This document shows positions 18,383-31,970 of a stretch of 64,000 bases of DNA, piece after piece; position 1 is the stretch's first letter, and each line of letters starts with the position of its first letter. Both the position numbers and the translations under genes were made by a program. Under the pieces are notes generated by a model that worked only from the letters and a program-made list of their open reading frames with translations, had not been told where the DNA came from and searched no databases. The DNA comes from Acinetobacter lanii (GTDB taxonomy: Bacteria > Pseudomonadota > Gammaproteobacteria > Pseudomonadales > Moraxellaceae), in NCBI RefSeq assembly GCF_011578285.1, contig NZ_CP049916.1, forward strand, positions 1,922,001 to 1,986,000, written 5' to 3'.

Positions 18383-19738
18383 TTACTCAACAATCACCTT
18401 TGATGTCGGAACAATTGAAGTTTGAGCTAAATTGGTTTCCTTTTCTCGTTTAATGCATAAAATAGCCATTCCGCCAACTATGGCGGGGATCGCAACCGCG
18501 ATAAAGTTCATCTTATGAGGTAGCTCTAAACCCAGCAAATATCCTATGACAATAGGACCCACAATCGCACCCATACGCCCAATACCAGATGCCCAGCCTA
18601 AACCTGTTGAGCGTACCGCCAATGGATAAAATTGTGCAACGTAACTATATAGTAAAATACTACAGCCGACTGAAGCTGCTCCTGCCAAAGAGACCAATAA
18701 ATAAATCACCGGCTGCGGTGAATTAAAGCCCAGACCGATGAGTGCTAAAACGCCCACACTGAGCATAGATATAATAACGGGTTTAATATGAAAACGATCT
18801 GCCAAGATCCCACCACCTGCGGTTCCAATGACTGCACCGATATTCAGAGCCAAGAGAAACATTAGACTGCTACCCAAAGAATATCCTGCTGCCATCATAA
18901 GTTTTGGCAACCAACTACCCAATGCATAAAGCATCAATAAGCACATAAAAAAGGCTAACCAAAACAATAAAGTACCGGTTGCTCGTCCTTCTTGAAACAA
19001 TGCAGATATAGATGCCGCAGGCACTTTACTTTCATTAAAGACCAAAACCGTTTGCGAAGTCACCCGGTCTTCAGGTGATAATTTTTGTACGATAGCCTTC
19101 GCTTTATCTATCTTTTGTTGTTTAACTAAAAAGGCCAATGATTCAGGCAAAAATTTCCAAATTAAAGGAAGAAGCAGAAGGGGTACACCGGCAATCCAAA
19201 ACATGATCTGCCAGCCAAAACTTGGTGTAAACCACGCACCGAATAATGCAGCCATGATACCACCCATCGCATAACCACTAAACATACCTGTCACTAAAGT
19301 ACTTCGTAGTTTTTCAGGCGCATATTCAGAAGTTAGGGCAACCAAATTAGGCAATACACCCCCAATACCTAGACCGGCAATAAACCGCAACACACCAAAC
19401 TGAGTTGGATTGTTAGAAAAGCCACCAAGGAACGTAAATCCACTGAATAAGGCTACACAAATTAAAATGACATTTTTACGTCCAATTTTATCGGCTAGCA
19501 TCCCAAAAAACATTGCGCCAAACATCATGCCTGCCAAAGCTGTACTGGCAAGCATACCCGCTTGCACTGCACTCATTCCCCACTCTTGCATGAGAAGCGG
19601 TAAAGTAACACCATTAATCGCGAGATCATAACCGTCAAATAACACAATAATTAAGCACCAAAGTACCACGGTCAAATGTAAAGGTTTAAACTTTGCTTTA
19701 TCGACTACAGCATTCACATTCATTGTATTCGTTGCCAT
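18383..19738 (-). CDS. MFS transporter, aromatic acid:H+ symporter (AAHS) type
   Basis: Twelve-helix transporter of 451 residues. The N-terminal 'FDGYDLAINGVTLPLL' with the helix-1 acidic residue, the loop 2-3 motif 'GMLADKIGRKNV', and 'GGILADRFHIKP' in the second half are typical of AAHS members such as BenK, PcaK and MucK, which import benzoate-like acids. No catabolic genes lie beside it, so the substrate is open. It stands alone with its own terminator. The gap to the rRNA operon holds its promoter. Confidence 0.85.
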   Translation of the reverse strand: MATNTMNVNAVVDKAKFKPLHLTVVLWCLIIVLFDGYDLAINGVTLPLLMQEWGMSAVQAGMLASTALAGMMFGAMFFGMLADKIGRKNVILICVALFSGFTFLGGFSNNPTQFGVLRFIAGLGIGGVLPNLVALTSEYAPEKLRSTLVTGMFSGYAMGGIMAALFGAWFTPSFGWQIMFWIAGVPLLLLPLIWKFLPESLAFLVKQQKIDKAKAIVQKLSPEDRVTSQTVLVFNESKVPAASISALFQEGRATGTLLFWLAFFMCLLMLYALGSWLPKLMMAAGYSLGSSLMFLLALNIGAVIGTAGGGILADRFHIKPVIISMLSVGVLALIGLGFNSPQPVIYLLVSLAGAASVGCSILLYSYVAQFYPLAVRSTGLGWASGIGRMGAIVGPIVIGYLLGLELPHKMNFIAVAIPAIVGGMAILCIKREKETNLAQTSIVPTSKVIVE

Positions 19739-20124
19739 TTAAGCTCAACTCCTATTGTGAGTTTTTCTTATGATTTAAACGCTTTCACTTGCGTTTTATC
19801 AGTTGTGATTCTTATCATTAAAAAACTAAATATCCTTTTAGTTTTATACAAAATGGAGGATTAAGAACTAAATGTCTAGGCAATAGAAGCTAATAATGTT
19901 GGCACTACACCCAAAGTATAATCATTCATTTTTTGAATGATAACTTTGTTTCATATTTTAATTAATTATCAACCAAAATCATCAAATTTTAATATTCGCC
20001 AATGCATTTATTTTCAAGCATGAATACTCGGAATATCATGATGTCTTATCTTTGTTTTAATATTTTATTTCGCGCATAAAAAAACACCCTGCTCATGAGA
20101 GACAGGGTGTTTTTAGGAATAATG
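19739..20124. other. Intergenic region between MFS gene and rRNA operon
   Basis: 386 bp without a gene. It includes the MFS promoter region, a short inverted repeat (ATCATTCA / TGAATGAT, about 19921-19941) of unknown role, and the rRNA operon terminator at its right end. Confidence 0.5.
20077..20117 (-). terminator. rRNA operon terminator
   Basis: Minus-strand stem AAAACACCCTG(T) / CAGGGTGTTTT with a loop of about 10 nt and a trailing T-run, just after the 5S gene. Confidence 0.85.
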
Positions 20125-20239
20125 AGCTGGCGATGACTTACTCTCACATGGGTAACCCCACACTACCATCAGCGCTAAGAGGTTTCACTTCTGAGTTCGG
20201 GAAGGGATCAGGTGGTTCACTCTTGCTATTGTCGCCAGC
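20125..20239 (-). rRNA. rrf: 5S ribosomal RNA
   Basis: A 115-nt sequence whose ends pair (GCTGGCGA...TCGCCAGC) and which contains the conserved 5S core (CCGAACTCAGAAGTGAAA on the sense strand). It is the last gene of the operon. Confidence 0.95.
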
Positions 20240-20393
20240 ACAACTGTTTATGGATACTCGCTTAGTCTTACGTATGTGCTAAGTGTTTTTCCAAATGAGT
20301 TATTAACAGAAATACTTGAGTTGTTTAGTTTAACTAGCTTGATCACTAAATCAAGGTGTTTTGATGAATATCGAATCAACTGATGCTTTATAC

Positions 20394-20416
20394 AACAACT
20401 GTTTGGGTGTTGTATA

Positions 20417-20422
<6 letters not shown>
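20394..20422 (-). other. 23S processing stem, 3' arm
   Basis: This segment (sense CTTGACTATACAAC then ACCCAAACAGT) is complementary to the segment just upstream of the 23S 5' end at about 23300-23328. The two would form a long RNase III-type stem bringing the 23S ends together. Confidence 0.75.
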
Positions 20423-23299
<2,877 letters not shown>

Positions 23300-23304
<5 letters not shown>

Positions 23305-23328
23305 CTATACAACCCCAAACAGTCGTTA
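23300..23328 (-). other. 23S processing stem, 5' arm
   Basis: Sense strand ACTGTTTGGGGTTGTATAG followed by TCAAG pairs with the 3' arm at 20394-20422 over about 24 bp with one bulged or mismatched position. Confidence 0.75.
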
Positions 23329-23739
23329 ACCCTTACAAGTGGGGTTAGCAACAGATCGATTGCTCGATCATACAGTTGGCGTCTCGTAGATTTAACTACA
23401 GTACAGCTTCAATTAGATTCATATACCAAAACGCTTGATTCAGTTAATTTCGCTAGTTCTCATTCAATCACTTCAACTTCATAACTTACGTTATGTCGTT
23501 TCCGCTTTTGGAATGAGTTAAACAATTAATTTCAACTCAAATATATTCTGTTAATGATTGTCTACGTCCTCATCGGAGCGCAGCAACTGTGATAAATCAC
23601 AGAAGTTAACAAGACGCGCATTATACGCAATTTCTTACTAATTTCTATAATCTAACCAACTGATCGCTTACTCAGTGCTCGAAGTATAACTTCTCGCTTA
23701 AATTTTAAGGAAAAGCAGTGCTTTTCTGATCTTAAAATT

Positions 23740-23815
23740 TGGTGGAGACTAGGAGAGTCGAACTCCTGACCTCCTGCGTGCAAAGCAGGCGCTCTACCAA
23801 CTAAGCTAAGTCCCC
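23740..23815 (-). tRNA. tRNA-Ala (TGC)
   Basis: 76 nt with encoded CCA. Sense strand starts GGGGACTTAGCTTAG, has the anticodon loop TTTGCAC (anticodon TGC), a TTCGA T-loop and ends CTCCACCA. It lies in the 16S-23S spacer, the usual place. Confidence 0.96.
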
Positions 23816-23889
23816 AGCTTATCATATAGATTCGATATATCTTTACGTTCTGTTCGCTTCAGTATTTTCATACTGCGTTAGTCAGATAG

Positions 23890-23966
<77 letters not shown>

Positions 23967-23981
23967 CAGATACATCTTCAT

Positions 23982-24008
23982 GAAGAACAACTTGTTGTGG
24001 ATTCTTAC
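23982..24008 (-). other. 16S processing stem, 3' arm
   Basis: Sense strand GTAAGAATCCACAACAAG then TTGTTCTTC is complementary to the leader segment at 25687-25711, forming the expected stem around 16S rRNA. Confidence 0.75.
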
Positions 24009-24026
24009 CGATCGTCAATCTTTCGT

Positions 24027-25564
<1,538 letters not shown>

Positions 25565-25686
25565 AAAATCAGTAGTGCCTAAAGGACACCAATCTTGGCT
25601 CATCAATTTTCTGACAAATATTTCTCAAATAAACTTCGAGTAATTTCTACCATCAATCAATGAAAATAATTTCGATCAATCAACCA

Positions 25687-25711
25687 GTAAAATCCACACA
25701 AGTTGTTCTTC
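25687..25711 (-). other. 16S processing stem, 5' arm
   Basis: Leader sequence GAAGAACAACTTGTGTGG plus ATTTTAC (sense) pairs with 23982-24008. It lies about 120 nt upstream of the mature 16S 5' end. Confidence 0.7.
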
Positions 25712-25825
25712 ATAATCTCTTAATGATCTTCTTGCTCTTCGTCAGAGACAAGTTCAACGCAAAACATCTAACAACTTAACCTATTCAGCTAAGTTCGTTT
25801 GCTGTATCGCGTCGGGATGCTGCGT

Positions 25826-25853
25826 ATTCTATACAGTTTCAAACCAAGCACAA
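25826..25853 (-). promoter_or_regulatory. rRNA operon promoter
   Basis: On the minus strand: -35 TTGTGC (25848-25853), 16-bp spacer, -10 TAGAAT (25826-25831), then a G+C-rich discriminator (GCATCCCGACGCG), a feature often linked to stringent control. About 260 bp upstream of 16S. Only one strong candidate was seen; others may lie further up. Confidence 0.6.
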
Positions 25854-26120
25854 CCCCTATTTTCATTTAATTTAATCGGGTGTTTATTTTTTAAACCAAA
25901 TATCCATAAAATCTAGTTTTACGGTGATTTAATCATCAAGTTGGTCGAATTAATTTGATTTATTGTCTGTAGATAATCAATTTAGCATGCGACTCTAAGC
26001 TGCAATTGCTGTTTTTGAGAATAAGTTATTCGAACTACTATTCATGAATCAAATGATTCACTCTCTCAAAATACTCAATTAGGCTTTGAGGATAGAAACA
26101 ACGAGGAGCGTGTTTACTGT

Positions 26121-27704
26121 TTACTCTAAAGGCTGTGAAAATTTTGCAGAAAAGCGTTCTGCCAAAGCGGTAATGGTTAAACTTGGATTCACGCCCACAT
26201 TGACAGGTATCGCACTTCCATCCACCACATACAGGTTAGGATAGCCAAATACCGCATGATTGGCATCGATCACGCCTTCATTGGGGATTTCAGCCATCAC
26301 CGCACCACCGAGTAAATGCGCGGTCACTGATAAATTGCCGACACTTTCTAAAAGGACATTATGCGGTTGTCCACCACTCACTTCAGCATAAATCTGAGCG
26401 GCTTGATTGGCACGTGCCAAATAGGAGGGTGATCGCTCTCCTACCGAAATTTGAGACTTGAGTGATTTACGAAATCCTTTTAACAGTGATCGACCATAAC
26501 TAAATTTAAGTTGATTGTCTGCCTGTTGCATGACGGTCAGTACAGTGACTTTTTTATACCAATTTTTTGTACGCCATACTTTTGAACTCCTGATCGGATG
26601 CAGCAGCATTTGAGTCAACACTTTAAGCGCACGTCTGAATGGCTGCTCACCACTTATCAACGGCCCCATATAAAACTTCATAAATTCATAACTTTCAGGA
26701 AAGCGATTTTGAGTGATATGGGTTTGATCATCGGGATGGAAATGACTCGAGATAGTCGTACCCTGTGTGACATCGGTCTGTTCATCATTCGATAAAATGC
26801 TTACGATGGCTTCGCTATTGGTTCGTACATGTTCCCCAAGTTGCGCTGAAATATTGGGTAAAGTTTTATAATCATCACGTGATGCAAATAAAATTTCTAA
26901 TGTTCCAATTACCCCTGCGGACAGGATCACCATTTTAGCTGTCCGTGGCTGTTGTGGATTTTTTTTCCAAGGGTGTTTGCGATGAATGCGATAACCATCT
27001 GCATAGCATTCCACATGGGTCACTTTAGATTCAGCAATAATTTCCACGCCTAATTGTTCAGCTAGATAAAGATAATTTTGATCGAGGCTATTCTTTGCAC
27101 CTTGCGCACAACCGGTAATGCATTGACCACATTGATTACAACCACGGCGTTCAGGCCCCTTCCCATCTAGCAAAGGATCTGCAACAAACTGATCAGGGTT
27201 TCCAAAGAATATTCCTTGCGGGACCGTGCCGTAAGTATGTTGAGCCTTCATACGAATCGCAGTTTTTTCTAACCATGCATCTTGTATACCTTTATAGGGG
27301 TTATTGGCGACACCAAGCATTTTCTTCGCTGTTTGATAATAAGGTGCCAATTCCTTTGACCAATCGTCACTGAGGTTTTTCCAGGTTGGATCTTGATAAA
27401 AGCGTTCGCCCGGCTCGAGTAACACCGCAGCATAGACCACACTGCCCCCACCGACTGCAATTCCTCGTACCACGCCCATATGTTGATAAATATCTTGTGC
27501 TAAAAATCCATAGCGTCCTAGCGCAGGTGCCCATGTTAAATATTTACTATTTTTTCCTGCTCGCGAGAGATCCTCAGGTGTGAGTCGTCTACCTTGTTCT
27601 AAAACACACACTTTATAGCCTTTTTCTGCCAAACGTAACGCAGAAACACTTCCCCCAAAACCTGAGCCCACGATGAGCACATCATAATCAAAGATTTCAC
27701 TCAT
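26121..27704 (-). CDS. GMC-family oxidoreductase with Cys-rich insertion
   Basis: A 527-residue FAD-dependent oxidoreductase. The N-terminal Rossmann motif 'VLIVGSGFGGSVSALRLAEKG' binds FAD; the C-terminal region has 'YVVDGSAIPVNVGVNPSLTI' with the Asn-Pro pattern of GMC enzymes (cholesterol oxidase or alcohol dehydrogenase type). A Cys cluster 'GCNQCGQCITGC' near residue 190 could bind an iron-sulfur centre, as seen in some bacterial members. The substrate is unknown, possibly a sterol-like or long-chain alcohol. Its ATG overlaps the stop of the upstream 152-residue gene by 4 bp, so the two are probably co-transcribed. Confidence 0.88.
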   Translation of the reverse strand: MSEIFDYDVLIVGSGFGGSVSALRLAEKGYKVCVLEQGRRLTPEDLSRAGKNSKYLTWAPALGRYGFLAQDIYQHMGVVRGIAVGGGSVVYAAVLLEPGERFYQDPTWKNLSDDWSKELAPYYQTAKKMLGVANNPYKGIQDAWLEKTAIRMKAQHTYGTVPQGIFFGNPDQFVADPLLDGKGPERRGCNQCGQCITGCAQGAKNSLDQNYLYLAEQLGVEIIAESKVTHVECYADGYRIHRKHPWKKNPQQPRTAKMVILSAGVIGTLEILFASRDDYKTLPNISAQLGEHVRTNSEAIVSILSNDEQTDVTQGTTISSHFHPDDQTHITQNRFPESYEFMKFYMGPLISGEQPFRRALKVLTQMLLHPIRSSKVWRTKNWYKKVTVLTVMQQADNQLKFSYGRSLLKGFRKSLKSQISVGERSPSYLARANQAAQIYAEVSGGQPHNVLLESVGNLSVTAHLLGGAVMAEIPNEGVIDANHAVFGYPNLYVVDGSAIPVNVGVNPSLTITALAERFSAKFSQPLE

Positions 27705-28159
27705 GATTCACGACTTAGAATAAAGGGAAAAGAAAAATGCTTTAAAACAGGTAGATTGATCACGGTCATACACAAGAAGGTATTCTGATCAAGGGTGCGC
27801 ATTTCATCGATGACCCAACGCCAAGGTACAACTGCATCATCCCTATACTGCAAGGCAACACTGCGTTTTCCATCGATCAACGACGTGACCGCACTACAAC
27901 GCATGTGCAGCTTTTCAGACACACCCTGTTTATTTTGAATGATATTGGTGGCATGAAAAGGATCGAGGAATTTTTTTCCCTGCCATCCACCGAGACCACT
28001 GAGTGCAATACTGGGCATCGCACTAACACGTAGCCACCATGGACCGATAAATGAGGCACGAAAAAAACCTTGACGCAGCTCCTCAGAAACAGGGTCTAAA
28101 TTTTTAAATACCTCACGGATCTGACTTAAAGATGCTTTTGCTAATGAATCCATCTGCAT
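27701..28159 (-). CDS. Conserved hypothetical protein paired with the GMC oxidoreductase
   Basis: A 152-residue soluble protein, no signal peptide. Segments 'FIGPWWLRVSAMPSIALSGLGGWQGKKF', here cited in part only as landmarks, and 'VPWRWVIDEMRT' are Trp-rich. I do not recognise a domain. The 4-bp overlap with the oxidoreductase gene suggests a shared process, perhaps as a subunit or chaperone. A start at the second ATG (28153) is equally possible. Confidence 0.75.
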   Translation of the reverse strand: MQMDSLAKASLSQIREVFKNLDPVSEELRQGFFRASFIGPWWLRVSAMPSIALSGLGGWQGKKFLDPFHATNIIQNKQGVSEKLHMRCSAVTSLIDGKRSVALQYRDDAVVPWRWVIDEMRTLDQNTFLCMTVINLPVLKHFSFPFILSRES

Positions 28160-28532
28160 GACTTGAAACTCTCCATAGATTCAAGAACCACGATTTACGT
28201 AATGCTTTCCAAGCTAAAGTGATATATTTTTTATGTTGTTAAGCGCTTATTCTGATTAATTATTATGCATACTTATAAATTAAACCCAAGCGCTTTCAAT
28301 AGAAAATTAAGCGATTACCTTACCTAATGCTCAGTTTATAGAATTAGTGTGATTTAAATCTAATTGCTTGAGATTTATATTTAGGTTGAGTGATATTTAT
28401 ATAACGAAACTACATTAACCCCAAAAAGTTGATTCATGCTTAGGTTAAATCAAATTCAAACAATTAGTTTAAGCAAGAAAAAACCAACTTAAATCAAGTT
28501 GGTTTTTTTCATGCAATATATTGCAATCCAGC
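28160..28532. other. Intergenic region
   Basis: 373 bp with no gene. It has the terminator of the YidB-like gene at the right and presumably the promoter of the 152-residue gene at the left. A+T-rich; nothing else seen. Confidence 0.5.
28475..28510 (-). terminator. Intrinsic terminator of the YidB-like gene
   Basis: AAAAACCAACTT / AAGTTGGTTTTT stem with a short loop and T-runs on both strands, just past the stop codon of the minus-strand YidB-like gene. Confidence 0.8.
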
Positions 28533-29156
28533 TTATTTTTTCAAAAAGGCTGAAACCAAATTCAATACATTTTGAATATCTGAATTTGCTTCATGATGAT
28601 CCGTTTCACCTGCTTTCGGTGTTAACGAGTCAATAATTTCAGGCAATACCGATGAAATCGCGCCATAGACTTGGTTGGTCGGGACTTGCGCTTGCTGTGC
28701 AACTTGCTCAACCTCATTTTGATCAAATAAATTCTGAACCGCTTGTTCATTTATATTGGCGTTAGCACCAGGACCTGTTGATACCCAATCATCAACTTGG
28801 CTCGTTAAACCTTGTCCTTTGAGTTTATCTAAGGCACCTTGCAGACCGCCATTTTTTTGAATCCATGCCAATACAATCGGCACAACTGCAATTAGTAACG
28901 ACTGAGCATTAAAACCACTTGATTGTTGAGCAGGCGCATGTTGTTGACCACCAGTCAAATTACCCAACACTGAACCTAAAATCCCGCCCAAACCACCTTG
29001 TTGTTGGGTTTGTTGTGGCTGTTGAGATTGATTGCCCAAATTACCCAACACTGAACCTAAAATACCACCCAAACCACCTTGAGATTGAGCATTCGATTGC
29101 TGACCGCCAAGCGCTTGCTTCGCTAAAATTTCCACGATATTGCTTAAATTTGTCAT
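28533..29156 (-). CDS. YidB-like (DUF937) protein
   Basis: A 207-residue protein of the YidB/DUF937 type, function unknown. The N-terminal third is Gly/Gln-rich and contains a duplicated 'GGLGGILGSVLGNL' unit at about residues 27-40 and 55-68. The C-terminal part is the conserved region ('AQSLLIAVVPIVLAWIQ', 'GLTSQVDDWVSTG', 'IDSLTPKAGE'). No signal peptide. It is monocistronic with its own terminator. The duplicated unit reflects a 43-bp DNA repeat. Confidence 0.85.
   Translation of the reverse strand: MTNLSNIVEILAKQALGGQQSNAQSQGGLGGILGSVLGNLGNQSQQPQQTQQQGGLGGILGSVLGNLTGGQQHAPAQQSSGFNAQSLLIAVVPIVLAWIQKNGGLQGALDKLKGQGLTSQVDDWVSTGPGANANINEQAVQNLFDQNEVEQVAQQAQVPTNQVYGAISSVLPEIIDSLTPKAGETDHHEANSDIQNVLNLVSAFLKK
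28958..29081 (-). repeat. 43-bp direct repeat inside the YidB-like gene
   Basis: Copies at 28958-29000 and 29039-29081 differ at only two positions (ATCCCGCCC versus ATACCACCC). They encode the duplicated Gly-rich segment. The unit spacing is 81 bp, a multiple of three, so gain or loss would keep the frame. Confidence 0.85.
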
Positions 29157-29264
29157 ATTCTTATCCTGAATAAAAATCGCTATACAGAGCGAATGTCTTA
29201 TTTATAAATGATTTATTGGTTTGCATTGTTGTATTTTGATGATGTTAGAACACTACTGCTTATT

Positions 29265-29732
29265 TTACCAACGGAATTTATTCCAATTTTCCGGATTTGC
29301 CCAAAATTTAGAATTAAACCAATCGGGTACATGCTTATAGGTCAGAATATTGAATTGCCAAAGTGCAAAATCTTGATCATGCTTAGTCTTGTCAATGAGT
29401 TGGGTAAAACCCAAACTTCGCATCAATTGTTCGTCCTTTAGTGCAGTCACCACTACGATCCGTTTTGCCATTAAGTCCCTTAACTTGACCAGTAATTGAG
29501 ATTTCTGTATCCCGGCTAAATCTTTAAACTCATCTGTGTCCATCAACACGAAACCCAAATCATAACGCTGCGTAAAAGGAAGCATTAAAAACTCAGTTAC
29601 GCTAAAATATGTCCACTGAATTAATTGATGATGGTCTGGGTTTAAATTCTGCCCTAGACATAATGCAGTTTGAATTGGCTGTTCTTTAGATAAATCGTCT
29701 AGCATTGACGTGATGACATTTTTCTCAGCCAT
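29265..29732 (-). CDS. Conserved hypothetical protein (DUF6231-like)
   Basis: A 155-residue soluble protein. 'TALCLGQN' near residue 22, 'YDLGFVLMDTDEF' near residue 57 and 'KRIVVVTAL' near residue 90 give a Rossmann-like strand pattern. I associate this type with DUF6231 of Acinetobacter, from memory and without certainty. The C-terminal 'DWFNSKFWANPENWNKFRW' is Trp-rich. It is divergent from the DUF2797 gene, with only 31 bp between the start codons, so the two may share a control region. Confidence 0.75.
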   Translation of the reverse strand: MAEKNVITSMLDDLSKEQPIQTALCLGQNLNPDHHQLIQWTYFSVTEFLMLPFTQRYDLGFVLMDTDEFKDLAGIQKSQLLVKLRDLMAKRIVVVTALKDEQLMRSLGFTQLIDKTKHDQDFALWQFNILTYKHVPDWFNSKFWANPENWNKFRW

Positions 29733-29763
29733 AACTGCACCTTAATATTGCGAGAGTATTGAA

Positions 29764-30633
29764 ATGGAACTACACGGCATTTGCCATAAAATGCATGCAG
29801 GTTTAAGCAACCTAAGTGTAACTGAACAACAAACACATCAGGCAAATGTAGAATATAAATTTATTTTAGATCGTTCAGAAGTCGATTTTCCGTTCAACTT
29901 AGGGCAAGAGATCGAGATTGAAGCTACAGGCAATATTTACTGTGTGTCTTGCGGGACCAAAACCCCAAAATCTTATTCACAAGGTCATTGCTTTAAATGC
30001 ATGAAAACCAAAGCTTCTTGTGATATGTGTATCATGAAGCCAGAAACCTGTCACTACCATTTAGGCACCTGTCGTGAAGAAAGCTTTGCACAAGAAGTGT
30101 GTTTTCAACCGCATATTGTGTATTTGGCCAATTCAAGTGCACTCAAAGTTGGGATTACTCGCTTAGGGCAAATGCCAACCCGCTGGCTCGATCAAGGTGC
30201 GACTCAAGCACTCCCGATTATGAAAGTCGGTTCACGTCGTTTATCAGGTCAAATGGAGGTGATGTTTGGCGCTGAAGTGGCTGACAAAACCGATTGGCGC
30301 AAACTGCTCAAAGGTGAAGCTCAGCCTTTAAATTTGATTGAAATTCGAGATGAATTGCTCGATTCATTTGCCCCGCAAATTGAATTGATTCGTGACGAAT
30401 TCAGCATGAGCTTAGATTTTAATGAAAACGTCGAAATTTTGGAAAATGAATTACCGCGTGAATTTATTTATCCAGTTGAGCAATATCCTGAAAAAATCAA
30501 ATCACATAATTTGGATAAAACGCCGATCATTCGAGGAAAATTACACGGAATTAAAGGTCAGTATTTAATTCTGGATACAGGTGTAATCAACATTCGAAAA
30601 TACACAGGTTATGAGATCAAGATCCGCGCTTAA
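29764..30633 (+). CDS. DUF2797 family protein
   Basis: A 289-residue protein with two apparent zinc sites: 'CVSCGTKTPKSYSQGHCFKC' (residues about 60-80) and 'CDMC...CHYHLGTC' shortly after. It then has 'IVYLANSSALKVGITR', similar in layout to a GIY-YIG-like core (Y...KVGIT). These features match DUF2797. Nucleic-acid binding is plausible, but catalysis is not shown. Monocistronic, ending at a shared bidirectional terminator. Confidence 0.82.
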   Translation: MELHGICHKMHAGLSNLSVTEQQTHQANVEYKFILDRSEVDFPFNLGQEIEIEATGNIYCVSCGTKTPKSYSQGHCFKCMKTKASCDMCIMKPETCHYHLGTCREESFAQEVCFQPHIVYLANSSALKVGITRLGQMPTRWLDQGATQALPIMKVGSRRLSGQMEVMFGAEVADKTDWRKLLKGEAQPLNLIEIRDELLDSFAPQIELIRDEFSMSLDFNENVEILENELPREFIYPVEQYPEKIKSHNLDKTPIIRGKLHGIKGQYLILDTGVINIRKYTGYEIKIRA

Positions 30634-30644
30634 TGATCTTTAAC

Positions 30645-30681
30645 CCATAAAAAAGCGACTCAATTGAGTCGCTTTTTTATG
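30645..30681. terminator. Bidirectional terminator between convergent genes
   Basis: AAAAAAGCGACTCAA / TTGAGTCGCTTTTTT is a near-perfect palindrome between the convergent DUF2797 gene and lpxB. Confidence 0.85.
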
Positions 30682-30687
30682 CAAGAA

Positions 30688-31860
30688 CTATTGAATCAGT
30701 TTTAAAATTTCACTGACAGGATCTTCACTGTTATCTGCCAATAATTGCTTATGCATGGTCAGCAATTGCATCGATTGAATCTTAGATTTTTCAATATCCA
30801 TTAAACTTTCAATTTCAGCGGCTAATTTTTCAGGCGTTGCATTGCTTTGAATCAGCTCCTCAATGACTTTTTTGCCAGCAATGATATTTGGTAAAGAATA
30901 ATAAGGAATTTTCACCAATAACCTGGCAATAAAATAAGTTAGGCGATTGAGCTTATAGAAGGTCACCATAGGACGATGTAACAACATTGCCTCTAAGGTT
31001 GCAGTCCCCGATGCCAATGCCACAATGTCACTAGCATCCATGACCATACGCCCAATTTTTGATTCAGTGTCTATATTTTCAAGCAATTGAATCTTGTTTT
31101 TTAAGTCTTGAGGGTAAGTGTCAAGCAGACTTTCAATTTGCTGTTTTCGCGCATCATTGATCGCTGGAATTATAAATTGATACTCAGGATGTTTCTTAGA
31201 GACCAATGCCGCAGCATCCAACACCAAAGGTCCGAGTTTTTCAATTTCACCACGACGACTCCCCGGCAGCAGCGCTATATGTTTTTGCTGAAGATTCAGT
31301 CCGAGTGCCTGTTTGGCATCCATCAATGCATTTTTCAAAGGCAATTGGCTTGCCAATGGATGCCCGACAAATGCGGCATTCACCTGATATTTTTCATAGA
31401 AGGCTTTTTCAAATGGGAATAAACACAGCACCAAGTCAATAGTCGCTTTAATCCCATGCACACGGCCTTGACGCCACGCCCAAACCGACGGACTGACATA
31501 TTGAACGGTTTTAATCGGTAGATTTTTTTGTTTAATGCTTTTTGATAGACGCAAATTAAAATCAGGTGCATCAATCCCAATAAAAATATCAACAGGATTA
31601 GCAGTCCATGTCTCAATTAAACCATCACGTACGGCGAAAAGCTTTTTGATATCTTTCAGGACTTCGACAATTCCCATGACAGACAGAATATCCATCGGAT
31701 AATAGCTTTTGAAGCCTTCCGCAATCATTTGTGGACCGCCAATGCCTTCAAATTCAGCATCAATCCCTTGTTCTCGAAAACGTCGAATCAGTTTTGCACC
31801 TAAAGTATCACCTGATACTTCACCAACCACGATGCCTATTTTTAATTTGGACGAAATCAA
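30688..31860 (-). CDS. lpxB: Lipid-A-disaccharide synthase
   Basis: A 390-residue peripheral membrane glycosyltransferase (GT19). It condenses UDP-2,3-diacylglucosamine with lipid X to make the lipid A disaccharide. Family features: N-terminal 'VGEVSGDTLGAKLI', 'GIGGPQM', 'IGIDAPDFNLRL' near residue 95, 'YVSPSVWAWRQGR' near residue 125 and 'LLPGSRRGEIE' near residue 200. Length is typical. No other lpx gene sits beside it. Confidence 0.97.
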   Translation of the reverse strand: MISSKLKIGIVVGEVSGDTLGAKLIRRFREQGIDAEFEGIGGPQMIAEGFKSYYPMDILSVMGIVEVLKDIKKLFAVRDGLIETWTANPVDIFIGIDAPDFNLRLSKSIKQKNLPIKTVQYVSPSVWAWRQGRVHGIKATIDLVLCLFPFEKAFYEKYQVNAAFVGHPLASQLPLKNALMDAKQALGLNLQQKHIALLPGSRRGEIEKLGPLVLDAAALVSKKHPEYQFIIPAINDARKQQIESLLDTYPQDLKNKIQLLENIDTESKIGRMVMDASDIVALASGTATLEAMLLHRPMVTFYKLNRLTYFIARLLVKIPYYSLPNIIAGKKVIEELIQSNATPEKLAAEIESLMDIEKSKIQSMQLLTMHKQLLADNSEDPVSEILKLIQ

Positions 31861-31970
31861 TGAATTTTACTCAAGTTTAAAATCTTCAGCAGTTTAACAT
31901 GTCCGACAAATGAATGACCATGCAACTCGTATGCATTTAAATCACTGTGCAATTGAATGTTTTAAAATAT

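Larger units (their letters stand above)
25565..26120. other. rRNA leader and upstream region
   Basis: 556 bp between 16S and the GMC oxidoreductase gene. It contains the leader with its processing arm and the promoter; beyond about 25860 it is very A+T-rich, as UP elements are. No gene was seen. No clear terminator for the oxidoreductase was found at its left end. Confidence 0.5.

Noticed and set aside
19921..19941. Short inverted repeat ATCATTCA / TGAATGAT as an operator or terminator
   Set aside because: The stem is short and A+T-rich with no T-run placed correctly and no gene start near enough to decide a role.
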